From assembly GCA_029582155.1 (NCBI GenBank), contig CM055895.1, positions 19,579,004 through 19,643,003 on the forward strand: DNA of 64,000 bases, in the 5' to 3' direction. This document shows, in pieces, positions 24,422 to 37,103 of the stretch. Numbering within the stretch: the first letter of the stretch is position 1; each line of letters starts with the position of its first letter. Source of the DNA: Panopea generosa (lineage: Eukaryota > Mollusca > Bivalvia > Adapedonta > Hiatellidae). The notes beneath the pieces are model-generated. The model was given only the letters and a program-made list of their open reading frames with translations, had not been told where the DNA came from and made no database searches. A program made the translations under genes and the position numbers.

Positions 24422-25560
24422 AACAAGAAAATATCGGTGGAACCGATGGATGCTCCCCAAGTGAGTGTTTGACTCTGTACCATATTCCCTTAATGCTGAT
24501 GGCTACTTGGTTGAAAAATACCAAACTGCATAGCAGGAACAATATGTGGCTCTGCACTTTACAGAACTCATTTGCAAATCATTGAACCAGAACAAAATGA
24601 CAATATATGCATATCCTAGTTAGTTTTACAAAATTAAAACCAGAGGTTGCAGCGAAATAGCGTCATGAAGACAATATGCACATCTCCATTTGGTAATCAT
24701 GCATCCCAGCAAATTTCATAAAATTCCAACCAGAGGTTGTAGAGAAATAGAGTGGAGAAAAGTTTGGTCACAGACAGAATGAAAGGGCCACAACTCCGTG
24801 AAAAATCATTGAACTTGAACACAAACAGCAAATTTCATAAAATTCCAACCTGAGGTTGTAGAGAGATTGCATGGACAATAACTTGGTCACAGACTCAATG
24901 AAAGGGCCAAAGCTATGTTAAAATCATCGAACCCGAACACAAAGACAATATGCGCATCTCCACTTGGTAGTGATGCATCCTAGCAAGTTTCATACAATTC
25001 CAACATGGGGTTGTAGAGAAAGAGGGCGGACAAGAATCTGGTCACAGTCAGAATCAAAAGGCCTTAACTCTGTTAAAAATCATCAAACCGGAACACAAAG
25101 ACAATATGGGCATGTCCATTTGGTAGTGATGCATCCTAGCAGGTTTCATAAAATTCAAACACTGGGTTGTAGAGAAATAGCACGGACAAGAATTTAGTCA
25201 CAGACAGAATCAAAGGGCCATAACCCCATGAAAAATCATCGAACCAGAACACAAAGATATTATGCACATTTACTTGGTAATGATGCATCCTAGCAAGTTT
25301 CATAAAATTCCAACCTGATGTTGTAGAGAAAAAGCCTGGACAAGAATTTGGTCACAGACTCAATTTTACTCTGTGAAAAATCATCAAACCAGAACACAAA
25401 GACATCTCCACTCGGTAATCATGCATCCTAGCAAGTTTCTTAAAATTCCAACATTGGGTTGTAGAGAAATAGCCCAGACAATAATTTTGTGACAGACGGA
25501 CGGACGGACCCACAAAGCAGTGACTAAATGCTTCCCCCCTTTGGGGGAGCATAAAAAAAA
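24422..25560 (+). mobile_element. ~1.15 kb composite repeat with internal subrepeats, copy 2
   Basis: Same orientation, ends and internal blocks as 17189-18362; ends in ccccccctttgggggagcat followed by A-rich DNA. The start 'gatgctccccaa' and the end 'ttgggggagcat' are inverted copies, so the element may have short inverted ends. Confidence 0.85.
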
Positions 25561-26039
25561 TATATATATATAAAAGTAACATGACACTAAAGGAAATAAT
25601 AAATGTGTTCCAATTTTATTGAAATATTGCATGCATATTTAGTGACATTCTCATTTCAATGCCAAATATATTTTAGAACTAACACCAATCAGAAAGGTCA
25701 ACATCTTTGTAACATTGTAACCAATTTTCAATAAAATCTGTTCTGTGGTTTCAGAGAAGAAATATCAAATTTTAATGAAACTGTTGATGCTCAAAGACAC
25801 TGTACACTGAGCAAAGAATGACAATGGAAAGCTTGCTACAGGAACTGTTCAGTTTTCAAGATATGCACCCACTAAACTGATGAGCTAAAAACAAAGAAAC
25901 TGACATCAGACAACACAGCCTACAAATTATCATAACTACCATTTAAATAGCTGCTAATATTATGGGTTAAATTCAGGCGAGAGGAATTAGCCACTGTCCC
26001 TGGCATGTAGTTAGCATCATCATTTGCATACCATTTTCT
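25561..26039. other. Intron B-C, no gene seen
   Basis: AT-rich DNA without recognised features. Confidence 0.55.
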
Positions 26040-26190
26040 GTATGCAACATGATTATACAAGTTCTCCACGGTGAAACTAGTACACAGTTCACAGAGCCCT
26101 GATCTGGGACAAAACAGTGATGTTCCTAGTGAGGGATCAAACCAACACTGATCAGGGTCAGATGTTCTGTCACTGAAACGTGCACTGGAT
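26040..26190 (-). mobile_element. Possible tRNA-headed SINE fragment
   Basis: In minus sense TTTCAGTGACAGAACAT resembles an A box and GGTTTGATCCC a B box, with tRNA-like spacing. A related arrangement lies at 52795-52930. Confidence 0.5.
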
Positions 26191-26613
26191 ATATACTATA
26201 TAGTTTTGTATTCAAAGTACAAATTACTGGAAATGGATTCTTAGGCAATTATTAATTAAATGCTAGATTATCATCCAAATTTTTCTTAAAAACGGGGAGA
26301 GTGGGAGGATTTTATTTTTAAAATTTTTGATGTTTTATTATTAATATTTTTTTTTTGAAAGTAAAAAGGGTCGGGGCTGCATGAAAATAAGGGGGCAGGC
26401 GGGGATGATAATCTAGCAATTGATTTATTATGGCTTTACTACAGTAAAGTGTTTTACTTTATAGAGATTACATTTCTGTTCACATCAAATAATAATTACC
26501 ATTTAAAATGGTTTGTACTTATTTATACTGATTCAAAATTTGCTCAATCACGGAATAAGCTTAGAGCTCGGAGCTTTTGTAAATCACTGAGAAGAACCAG
26601 TTCAGGTAGTTGT

Positions 26614-26843
26614 TTAACCCTTTACTTCATATAGACGCCTTTGGACACCTCTAATATAGAAAGCATAAATTCACCACATATCAGCAATGGGTGAATTATG
26701 TTTATATTAACTGACAGAGTGGAAAACAGTGCAGGAAGTGTTCAGATTGCTCGTTACGAGCAATCTGAACTCTTCCTGCACTGTTTTCAAAGGCCTTCTG
26801 TGATTGGTGTGGGAAAACGCGTATCTATGGAGTAAAGGGTTAA
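26614..26843 (-). mobile_element. TTAA-flanked palindromic MITE, copy 3
   Basis: 230 bp in reverse orientation with TTAACCCTTTACTTCATA and inverted TTAACCCTTTACTCCATAG ends. The hairpin at about 26725-26785 has loop 'gtta' between gctc and gagc. Fewer 3' subrepeats than copy 2 explain its shorter length. Confidence 0.9.
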
Positions 26844-27784
26844 GGCCATTGGGTTTAGCCTGGGCACAAATTTATCAATAATTTGGGTCTAAGGATTTTT
26901 CATTTTGTAAAACCCAGTAAAGATACAGTTATCGGTAATAAATGACTGTGATACTGTAACATTTTCTGTTAAATAATTAAAACTGCTTGTTTCTGAAAAA
27001 AAATATAGTAATTTGTTTGTTTTACAGACGTTATTTGAATCTTAAATTTTTGACTATTTTAGTCTGAGTTTAAATCTCAAGACTCAAAATACTGATGAAT
27101 TGAGGTCCTGGTTTTTAACCTGTGACCTCTAGTTTGAAAAAGCTATCCACTTCACAATCCCCCACACTCCATATTGTAGATTCAGAGTTGCCTTAGAATA
27201 ACTTGCACTCTCGCCTAGGTCTACATTGTTTGAATCTTAGTCTGTGAATAATCATTATCAACTCATCATCCTACATGTTCCAATGTTGGACGAATTTATT
27301 ACAGAAATAAAGTTTAGGTTACAAGTAAGATGAGACTTGCACTGGCTGGATACATATAGTTAAAAAAATTAACATCATCTACAAAAACATTTCAAATTCT
27401 TTTAAGCAAAATCATTTGATACAATGTACATGTATTTAGGAAAACTTGATTCCCTAAAGGCATATTCCGCAATTTCCAACTATGTCATATATATCGTTGC
27501 CATGACAACCACTTATTTAACTGTCACATGCAACACAAAATTGGTAAAACAAATAAGCAGTCTCCGATGGAAGGATGGAATGTAATTGAAATCTATGAAG
27601 ACATTTCCTCAACCTTAAATGACACATTTCCTACGTCTAAAATCGGATAAATAGAGTAAGTAGTAGCTACGCACTAAAGTCTTGTATTGTTTTCTTTAAT
27701 TCAATCTAAATAAAATTTATTTGTGGCGGCGCATCAATTTGCGACAGAACAGGGTTTAAATATATCCAAGTCCACAAAGTAAGA
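26844..27784. other. Intron B-C, no gene seen
   Basis: No coding or repeat signal recognised. Confidence 0.55.
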
Positions 27785-28405
27785 CACCTTGAGATTACGT
27801 GTTTTATATCCCAGTCTATGAGTTCTGTCACCTCAAGATTATGTGTTTTATATCACGGTCTACGAGGTACATCACCTCAAGATTACTTGTTTAATATCCC
27901 AGTCTACTTGATATGTCACATCAAGATTACCAGTTTTTTATCCCAGTCTACAAGGTATGTCACCTTGAGATTAGGTGTTTTATATCCCAGTCTGCAAGGT
28001 ATGTCACCTCGAGATTACGTGTTTTATATCCCAGTCTACAAGCTACGCCACCTCAAAATTACGTATTTTATATCCCGGTCTACAAGGTACATCACCTCGA
28101 GATTATGTGTTTTATATTCCAGTCTACAAGGTAGGTCACCTCCAGATTACATGTTTTATGTCCCAGTCTACAAGGTACGTCACCTCAAGATTACGTGTTT
28201 TATGTTCCAGTCTACAAGGTAAGTCACCTCGAGATTACATGTTTTATATCCTAGTCTACAAGGTAAGTCACCTCCAGATTACATGTTTTATATCCCAGTC
28301 TACAAGGTACGTTACCTCGAGTTTATGTGTTTTTTTATCCCAGTCTATAAAGTATGTTTCCTAGTGATTAAGTGTTTTATATCTGAGTCTACAAGGTTTG
28401 TAAAT
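27785..28405. repeat. 44 bp tandem repeat, ~14 copies
   Basis: The unit has gtcacctcaagattacgtg and ttttatatcccagtctacaa. It is unrelated in sequence to the 44 bp array at 3041 despite equal length. Open frames of up to 134 codons are a periodicity effect. Confidence 0.95.
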
Positions 28406-28472
28406 GAGTATTCACAAATTCATATTATCACTTTCGTAACAAATGCAACAATATGTTGTTTTTAATTTCATT

Positions 28473-28632
28473 GGAGGGGCTCTTCCTTGGCTATGTGGTT
28501 TAAGGCGCCAGTTACTTGCGGAATCGAGGGTGTTTTGTCTACTCAGATTCATTCTGAGGTCTTTTTCAAACAAAAACTGGATGTGTCATATATAGCTTGA
28601 AATATGATGAAAATGGCATTACACACCATTAT
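28473..28632 (+). mobile_element. SINE copy with deleted tRNA middle
   Basis: The start ggggctcttccttggctatg and the body agttacttgcgg, ctactcagattcattctgag, aaaatggcatta match the SINE at 1816. The region between 'aaggcgcc' and 'agttac', including the B box, is missing. Confidence 0.8.
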
Positions 28633-28794
28633 TTATTTGGACTTTTTTTTTAAACTGTCACTGGTTGCTTTGTTTAAATTACTCAACATTTTTTTTTTGT
28701 CTAAACGTCCCTGCAATGATGTTAACTTCAGAAAATAAGGTTTATAAAATTGTGTTGTTTTTTTAATAGGTTTTGTTGCCATTTTCAATAAGTA

Positions 28795-29010
28795 TAACCT
28801 GGCAACTAGTTTTATTGGGTAGTAATGCCTCAGAACTAATATGAGTAGTACCACCATACTTTCACAAGTCACTATTAAACTATTTTACATTAGGTCTTTG
28901 GATTTGGTTGGCCTTGAATCCATGACCTCATCAGGGCAAGTTAATGGACTTGAATCCATGACCTCATCAAGGCAAGTTAATGGCCTTGAACCCATGACCT
29001 CATTACATTA
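28795..29010 (-). mobile_element. SINE copy with triplicated B-box segment
   Basis: The reversed SINE body (atgcctcagaactaatatga, gtagtaccaccat) is followed by three ~36 bp tandem copies of 'cttgaatccatgacctcat'. In minus sense each resembles a B box (GGTCATGGATTCAAG). Confidence 0.7.
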
Positions 29011-31784
29011 GATCAAAACAATACTGTTATCACAAAGAAATGGTACATGTTGCAAATGTCTATGACAGTAGAATGGTTTACTTTTGCCTATTCTCACATG
29101 GCTAATTCAGATTAAATTAAAACAAAATGAAGTACCACAATAACATATTTTTATTCTGATGAATCTTTTAAATGAAAACTCTGTCACAGCAAAATGTACT
29201 ACTAAACCACTAGGGTTTGTGGTTGTGCTGTGAAAAGGGAGAATTTTGGGTAATTGTTAATCTGGAAACAACAAATGTTCTAGTTTTGACTATTTGTTTC
29301 CATGGTAACAGAACAAATATTGAATAGAAAAAACCAGCTCCTAGCAAAAGTCACTGTTAGATCACTTGTTTCACATGTGTGCAATTTAGTTTCATTAAGT
29401 TTCCTTGAATGTTTTTTGGAGTTGTGCTCCATAAATGTTCACGGATGCATACATGGAAACAATGTCATGCATAGACTATGCCCAATTCAACGCAATTTTA
29501 TTACAACTGCTTTAAATGACTGATTGACTGGTAGAACAATTACTGATAGGTCATTGGCTAATCATAACAATTGTGGTATGAGGCAGGGCTTTGTGAACTA
29601 TTGAAACAAAATGTCGAAACAATGGAGAAAGAAAGCTGCTTTTCTTTGATAATGACTGTTAAAGAAACCCACACCAAACGTCCAACAGAAATGACCAACC
29701 ATATGTTAAGAAGAATGTATATCTGTTCCATGGCAGCTTGTATCAATATTCATAGAATCAACTGACATAAATCCCATCCTGTCAGAAGATATGCCTGAGT
29801 TGGATTAATTAAATAGAAAATGTCCATCTACAATATAGCAGAGATTGGTTTGATTTCCCTGCCAGGCTGTCTGGCGTCTGGTTTTACCATGGTGGCTGGG
29901 GAAAAATTTATATATACAATAATAAATCTGCATATAATGCAGATGGCATCACATTAAACTGAGCTTTTCATAATTTCATAATCAAAACTCATGTGACAAC
30001 ACTTGTATTGACTTGCAATGATTTTTGACCTCTGAGTTGAACCTTGACCCTGAAATATTAAAACAAATGGTTGTACCATTTGGAACACCTCAAACAATAC
30101 GAGTCGTCTTAATGGAACTGTTTTGATTGTTTTAAAGTTTTATTGTAAATAAAGGTATTATAATATGAACTTTCATAGCATAATGGATAGGACTGTGGAT
30201 TGCCACTGGGGCGATTCAGTTTGTATATAATGTGGAAGATTTACAGACTGTACTGGAAATGGGTTTCTTGACACTACCTAGTCCACATAACTACATGTTT
30301 CAAGATAATACAATACCTTTGATGTGGTGCTATTACCTGTTACCTCATTGTTTTTTCAGGTATTTCGATTTAATAATGAAGTTTGGATGTTGGCTGTCAT
30401 CATTCTAAGCATCTTTGACATTCTGCAATTTCATTGCTTCTATAATTGAATGTGTCCCACCCTAAATATGTGTTATATAAACTCCTTTTTTAAAATGTAA
30501 ATCAATTTATTTGCAACCATATACAAAGTTTATGAGGGTTGTTATATCTATAAGTTATAAGGTTCAATTTCACATCAAGTGTCTTAAGAAACTATGGAGG
30601 ATTCTAAATGTTTGGATTGTAGTACATTCTTACAAAGAGATAGGGAAAAAGAGTCTCACTGAGCCATTACAAATAAAACGTAAACACATCTTCAGACAAA
30701 AGTGTTCTAAATATGCTTAAAGGCATTATATTGGCAAGTAACACAAACATGCTGTTAATCCAGACTTTTCCTGTATGCAGCGTGCACAAAATAATGCTTA
30801 TGTATTGACGTATAACCTTTATTTACTTGAAAGTTATCAAATTAACAGTAATTGAATATTGGCCAAAACTTTAATGTGTCCCGCAATAAAGTTGGCAATG
30901 TTTACAAAGCCTCGAAAACGAGATCTGAAACGAGTCTTCACGATGTTATCCGATGATTGATCGGAAACCTGAAAGCGTTTCGTTGAAAATAGCAAATGTA
31001 AACAAAAACAAAAACATGGCTTCAGAAACCCGATGTTTGTTATAAAGAGGTTATGCAATTAGACACTTTAGATGCATATATCTCTAAGTTATAAGTGTGT
31101 CTTCATGTTGGGTGTGTGTATTTAGGACAGGGAATTGACAGTAATATGCCAATATAATCCCTTTAATGGAACTTTTCATTATCCACATCCCAAGCATGGC
31201 AATCTAAGAGTTATTAAAGCTTCAGATAAGGACACTATCCTTTAGGCTATAATATTTTCATTAAGGGGAAGATAATCAAGCTATAATTGTGGGGTGGGTG
31301 TGGGTGGGTGGGGTAGGGGTGGAGATGGGTGAAAATATTATGGCTATAATATAATATATGACCATGTATATCAAGAGATAGTGAAAATCATCCTTTTGCA
31401 TAATCGCCAAGAAAAGCTGATTTCCATTTTTGTGTATTCTTGGGACTACCTACAATGCATAATACAAAAGAAGGCGCAATTGCTTGACTATGTACCATGG
31501 CAGGTTGTATATGATGTTTTTATCACAGTCAAGAAAAACTCCCCAACAATATTAGAATTCTGAGAAAGATACAGAATTCTTGTAATTGTGATGCCTTTGT
31601 GACACATGATAATCAAGACAAGTGGATTTTATTGTTTGTTTCTCAGATGTTAACAAGTAACATAGCAACGCTACTAGTCTAACTAAATAATCTGTATTCC
31701 ACAGGGAAAACAGCTTTTCTTTCTTTCATCATTAAACAGTAATCCATGGTAATAGAAAACTTTATTTTTCGAAGTCTTTCTTTA
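29011..31784. other. Intron B-C, long stretch without gene
   Basis: Mostly unique AT-rich DNA. Weak tRNA-like words occur near 30176-30230 (agcataatggatagg, gggcgattcag). No exon-like segment was recognised on either strand. Confidence 0.55.
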
Positions 31785-34335
31785 AGGAAAACAATGTCAG
31801 CAACAAGAGAAACTCTTGAACAGAGTTCTCAGAAAACAAAATCCAAAGAAGAGAGAAATTCTTGAACAAAGTTCTATGTAATTCTTGAATGGGTTTCTCA
31901 GTGATGTTAGGGGAAAGAGATTTTCTTGAACAGAGTTCTAAGTAAACAATGTCAGGGATAAGAGAAATTCTTGAATGGAGTTCTCAGTGATGTCAGGGGA
32001 AAGATATTTTCTTGAACAGAGTTCTAAGTAAACAATGTCAGGGATAAGAAAAATTCTTGAATAGAGTTCTCAGTGATGTCAGGGGAAAGAGATTTTATTG
32101 AATAGAGTTCTAAGTTAACAATGCAAGAGACATGAGAAATTCTTGAACAGAGTTCTAAGTAAACAATGTCAAAAACAGAGTTCTAAGTAAACAATGTCAA
32201 AAACAGAGTTTATAGTAAACAATGTCAAGAACAGAGCTTTAAGTAAATAATGTCAAGAACAGAGCTTTAAGTAAATAATGTCAAGAACAGAGTTTATAGT
32301 AAACAATGTCAAGAACAGAGTTTTGAGTAAACAATGTCAAGAACAGAGTTTATAGTAAACAATTTCAAGAACAGAGCTTTAAGCTAACAATGTCAAGAAC
32401 AGAGTTTATAGTAAACAATGTCAAGAACAGAGTTTTAAGTAAACAATGTCAAGAACAGAGTTTATAGTAAACAATGTCAAGAACAGAGTTTTTAAGTAAA
32501 CAATGTCAAGAACAGAGTTTATAGTAAACAATGTCAAGAACAGTGTTCTAAGTAAACAATGTCAAGCACAGAGTTTATAGTAAACAATGTCAAGAACAGA
32601 GTTTATAGTAAACAATGTCAAGAACAGAGTTTTAAGTAAACAATGTCAAGAACAGAGTTTATAGAAAACAATGTCAAGAACAGAGTTCTAAGTAAACAAT
32701 GTCAAGAACAGAGTTTTAAGTAAACAATGTCAAAAACAGAGTTCTAAGTAAACAATATCAAGAACAGAGTTTATAGTAAACAATATCAAGAACAGAGTTT
32801 ATAGTAAACAATGTCAAGAACAGAATTTATAGTAAACAATGTCAAGAACAGAGTTTATAGTAAACAATGTCAAGAACAGAGTTCTAAGTAAACACTGTCA
32901 AGAACAGAGTTTATAGTAAACAATGTCAAGAACAGAGTTTATAGTAAACAATGTCAAGAAAAGAGTTTATAGTAAACAATGTTAAGAACAGAGTTTTAAG
33001 TAAACAATGTCAAGAACAGAGTTTATAGTAAACAATGTCAAGAACAGAGTTTTAAGTAAACAATGTCAAGAACAGAGTTTATAGTAAACAATGTCAAGAA
33101 CAGAGTTCTAAGTAAACAATGTCAAGAAAAAAGTTTATAGTAAACAATGTCAAGAACAGAGTTTATAGTAAACAATGTCAAGAACAGAGTTTTAAGTAAA
33201 CACTGTCAAGAACAGAATTTATAGTAAACAATGTCAAAAACAGAGTTCTAAGTAAAAAATGTAAAGAACAGAGTTTTAAGTAAACACTGTCAAGTACAGA
33301 ATTTATAGTAAACAATGTCAAAAACAGAGTTCTAAGTAAACAATATCAAGAACAGAGTTTTAAGTAAACAATGTCAAGAACAGAGTTTTAAGTAAACATT
33401 GTCAAGAACAGAATTTATAGTAACCAATGTCAAAAACAGAGTTCTAAGTAAACAATGTCAAGAACAGAGTTTTAAGCTAACAATGTCAAGAACAGAGTTT
33501 ATAGTAAATAATGTCAAGAACAGAGCTTTAAGTAAACAATGTCAAGAACAGAGTTTATAGTAAACAATGTCAAGAACAGAGTTTTTAAGTAAACAATGTC
33601 AAGAACAGAGTTTATAGTAAACAATGTCAAGAACAGTGTTCTAAGTAAACAATGTCAAGAACAGAGTTTATAGTAAACAATGTCAAGAACAGAGTTTATA
33701 GTAAACAATGTCAAGAACAGAGTTTTAAGTAAACAATGTCAAGAACAGAGTTTATAGTAAACAATGTCAAGAACAGAGTTTTTAAGTAAACAATGTCAAA
33801 AACAGAGTTTATAGTAAACAATGTCAAGAACAGTGTTCTAAGTAAACAATGTCAAGAACAGAGTTTATAGTAAACAATGTCAAAAACAGAGTTTATAGTA
33901 AACAATGTCAAGAACAGAGTTTTAAGTAAACAATGTCAAGAACAGAGTTTATAGTAAACAATGTCAAGAACAGAGTTTATAGTAAACAATGTCAAGAACA
34001 GAGTTCATAGTAAACAATATCAAGAACAGAGTTCATAGTAAACAATGTCAAGAACAGAGTTCTAAGTAAACACTGTCAAGAACAGAGTTTATAGTAAACA
34101 ATGTCAAGAACAGAGTTTATAGTAAACAATGTCAAGAACAGAGTTTATAGTAAACAATGTCAAGAACAGAGTTCTAAGTTAACAATGTCAAGAACAGAGT
34201 TTATAGTAAACAATGTCAAGAACAGAGTTTATAGTAAACAATGTCAAGAACAGAGTTCTAAGTTAACAATGTCAAGAACAGAGTTTTAAGTTAACAATGT
34301 CAAGAATAAAGTTCATAGTAAACAATGCCAAATTT
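31785..34335. repeat. 28 bp minisatellite (~78 copies) with a longer founder region
   Basis: From about 32145 the unit is caagaacagagtttatagta followed by aacaatgt, with a tttaagtaaa variant. At 31785-32145 the same words are embedded in a longer irregular unit (ttcttgaacagagttctcag, tgatgtcaggggaaagag), which looks ancestral. Each 28 bp unit contains GTAAACA, a forkhead-type core. Confidence 0.95.
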
Positions 34336-34452
34336 AGCAATATAATTATACTTGTTGATAAGCAAAGATCCAGCTTTGTTAAATTTACATTTAATGCTCT
34401 GTAAATTTTACTAACAAGTGTAAGTTATACTTTAGATGATTGGTTTTACATT

Positions 34453-36610
34453 TAACCCTTCATGTTCTTGTTACACTATAGACACTCCATGTCAGTGTTT
34501 TACCTTAACCTTGACATTTAACCCTTCATGTTCTTGTTACACTATAGACACTCCGTGTTAGTGTTTTACCTTAACCTTGACATTTAACCCTTCATGTTCT
34601 TGTTACACTATAGACACTCTGTGTTAGTGTTTTACCTTAACCTTGACATTTAACCCTTCATGTTCTTGTTACACTATAGACACTCCGTGTTAGTGTTTTA
34701 CCTTAACCTTGACATTTAACCCTTCATGTTCTTGTTACACTATAGATACTCTGTGTTAGTGTTTTACCTTAACCTTGACATTTAACCCTTCATGTTCTTG
34801 TTACACTATAGACACTCTGTGTTAGTGTTTTACCTTAACCTTGACATTTAACCCTTCATGTTCTTGTTACACTATAGACACTCTGTGTTAGTGTTTTACC
34901 TTAACCTTGACATTTAACCCTTCATGTTCTTGTTACACTATAGATACTCTGTGTTAGTGTTTTACCTTAACCTTGACATTTAACCCTTCATGTTCTTGTT
35001 ACACTATAGACACTCCGTGTTAGTGTTCTACCGTAACTATGACATTTAACCATTATGTTCTTGTTACACTATAGACACTCCCTGTTTGTGTTTTACTGTA
35101 ACCTTTGCATTTAACCCTTCATGTTCTTGTTACACTATAGATACTCTGTGTTAGTGTTTTACCTTAACCTTGACATTTAACCCTTCATGTTCTTGTTACA
35201 CTATAGACACTCCGTGTTAGTGTTTTACCGTAACTATGACATTTAACCCTTCATGTTCTTGTTACACTATAGACACTCCATGTTAGTGTTTTACCGTAAC
35301 TATGACATTTAACCCTTCATGTTCTTGTTACACTATAGACACTCCGTGTTAGTGTTTTACCGTAACTATGACATTTAACCCTTCATGTTCTTGTTACACT
35401 ATAGACACTCCATGTCAGTGTTTTACCTTAACCTTGACATTTAACCCATATGTTCTTGTTACACTATAGACACTTCATGTCAGGGTTTTACCTTAACCTT
35501 GACATTTAACCCATATATTCTTTTTACACTATAGACACTCCATGTCAGTGTTTTACCTTAACCTTGACATTTAACCCATATGTTCTTGTTACACAATAAA
35601 CACTCCATGTCAGTGTTTGACCATAACCTTGACATTTAACCCTTTATGTTCTTGTTACACTATAGACACTCCATGTCAGTGTTTTACCTTAACCTTGACA
35701 TTTAACCCATATATTCTTGTTACGCTATATACACTCTGTGTTAGTGTTTTACCTTAACCTTGACATTTAACCCATATGTTCTTATTACTCTATAGACACT
35801 CCATGTCAGTGTTTTACCTTAACCTTGACATTTAACCCATATTTTCTTTTTACACTATAGACACTCCGTGTTAGTGTTCTACCGTAACTATGACATTTAA
35901 CCATTATGTTCTTGTTACACTATAGACACTCTGTGATAGTGTTTTACCGTAAACTGACATTTAACCATTATGTTCTTATTACACTATAGACACTCCCTGT
36001 TAGTGTTTTACTGTAACCTTTGCATTTAACCCTTATGCTCTTGTTTCATTATAGATACTCTGTGTTAGTGTTCTACCTTAGCTATGACATTTAACCATTA
36101 TGTTCTTGTTAAACTATAGACACTCCATGTCAGTATTTTACCTTAACCTTGACATTTAACCCATATATTCTTTTTACACTATAGACACTCCGTGTTAGTG
36201 TTTTACCGTAACTATGACATTTAACCCTTTATGTTCTTATTACACTATAGACACTCCCTGTTAGTGTTTTACTGTAACCTTTGCATTTAACCCTTATGTT
36301 CTTGTTTCATTATAGATACTCTGTGTTAGTGTTCTACCGTAGCTATGACATTTAACCATTATGTTCTTATTACACTATAGACACTCCCTGTTAGTGTTTT
36401 ACTGTAACCTTTGCAATTAACCCTTATGTTCTTGTTTCATTATAGATACTCTGTGTTAGTGTTCTACCGTAGCTATGACATTTAACCATTATGTTCTTGT
36501 TAAACTATAGACACTCCGTGATAGTGTTTTACTGTAAACTGACATTAAACCCTTATGTTCTTGTTACACAATAGACACTCTGTGTTAGTGTATTACCATA
36601 ACCTTTGCAT
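34453..36610. repeat. 66 bp satellite, main block (~33 copies)
   Basis: The unit has gacatttaacccttcatg, ttcttgttacactatagac, actccgtgttagtgtttt and accttaacctt. The left units are nearly identical; the right ones diverge. Each unit contains TTAACCC. Confidence 0.95.
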
Positions 36611-36614
36611 TTAA

Positions 36615-37103
36615 AGCAACACATCCACGTTTAAACTTTTTAAAAAAAAAATTCAATTGAGTTGTGAGCACATTTCCCATACATAAATATATGGTCAGTG
36701 AGCTGTATATGTGCTAACAAACACTTTCCAGAACGCTTTAGAATTATAAAAAAAGATGTTCAAATTATAAAGCGTGACAAACGCTTTATAAATTATTTTT
36801 AAATTGCCGAGGATTCCAACTTTGCTTCAAATTGAATTATGCGAGTCGTATTAAAAAACTTCATGTTTTAGTGCGTAGTGTACTTTACCTGCCTTGAAAG
36901 TCATTGTGACAATTTTTTTTTGACTCGGCTGAGACACACGCTTGTTTTATAAAGTGTTAGTCACGCATTATAATTTGGGCTTCATTTTGTTCGGGATTGT
37001 GTTTATATGCTCATATACAGCTAATTGATCATATGTTTGTATGGGATATGCTCAAAACTCAATTAAATTTTTTTTTTAAAAGTTCAAACGTGGATGTGTT
37101 GCT
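36615..37103. mobile_element. 489 bp TIR element with TTAA target duplication inside the 66 bp satellite
   Basis: TTAA occurs at 36611-36614 and 37104-37107. The element starts AGCAACACATCCACGTTT and ends with its inverse (ACGTGGATGTGTTGCT); the inverted similarity extends through the A/T-rich block to 'ctcaattgag/ctcaattaa', about 40 bp. Non-coding. The TTAA target fits Kolobok- or piggyBac-type transposition; the AGC end is unlike the CCC-ended MITE family elsewhere in the window. Confidence 0.9.

Noticed and set aside
27785..28405. CRISPR-like array of regular direct repeats
   Set aside because: The repeats are contiguous with no unique spacers, and the DNA is plainly eukaryotic; the same holds for the other arrays.
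32145..34335. Deliberate forkhead enhancer cluster
   Set aside because: One motif per unit in a slippage-grown array is expected by copying; kept only as a low-certainty observation.
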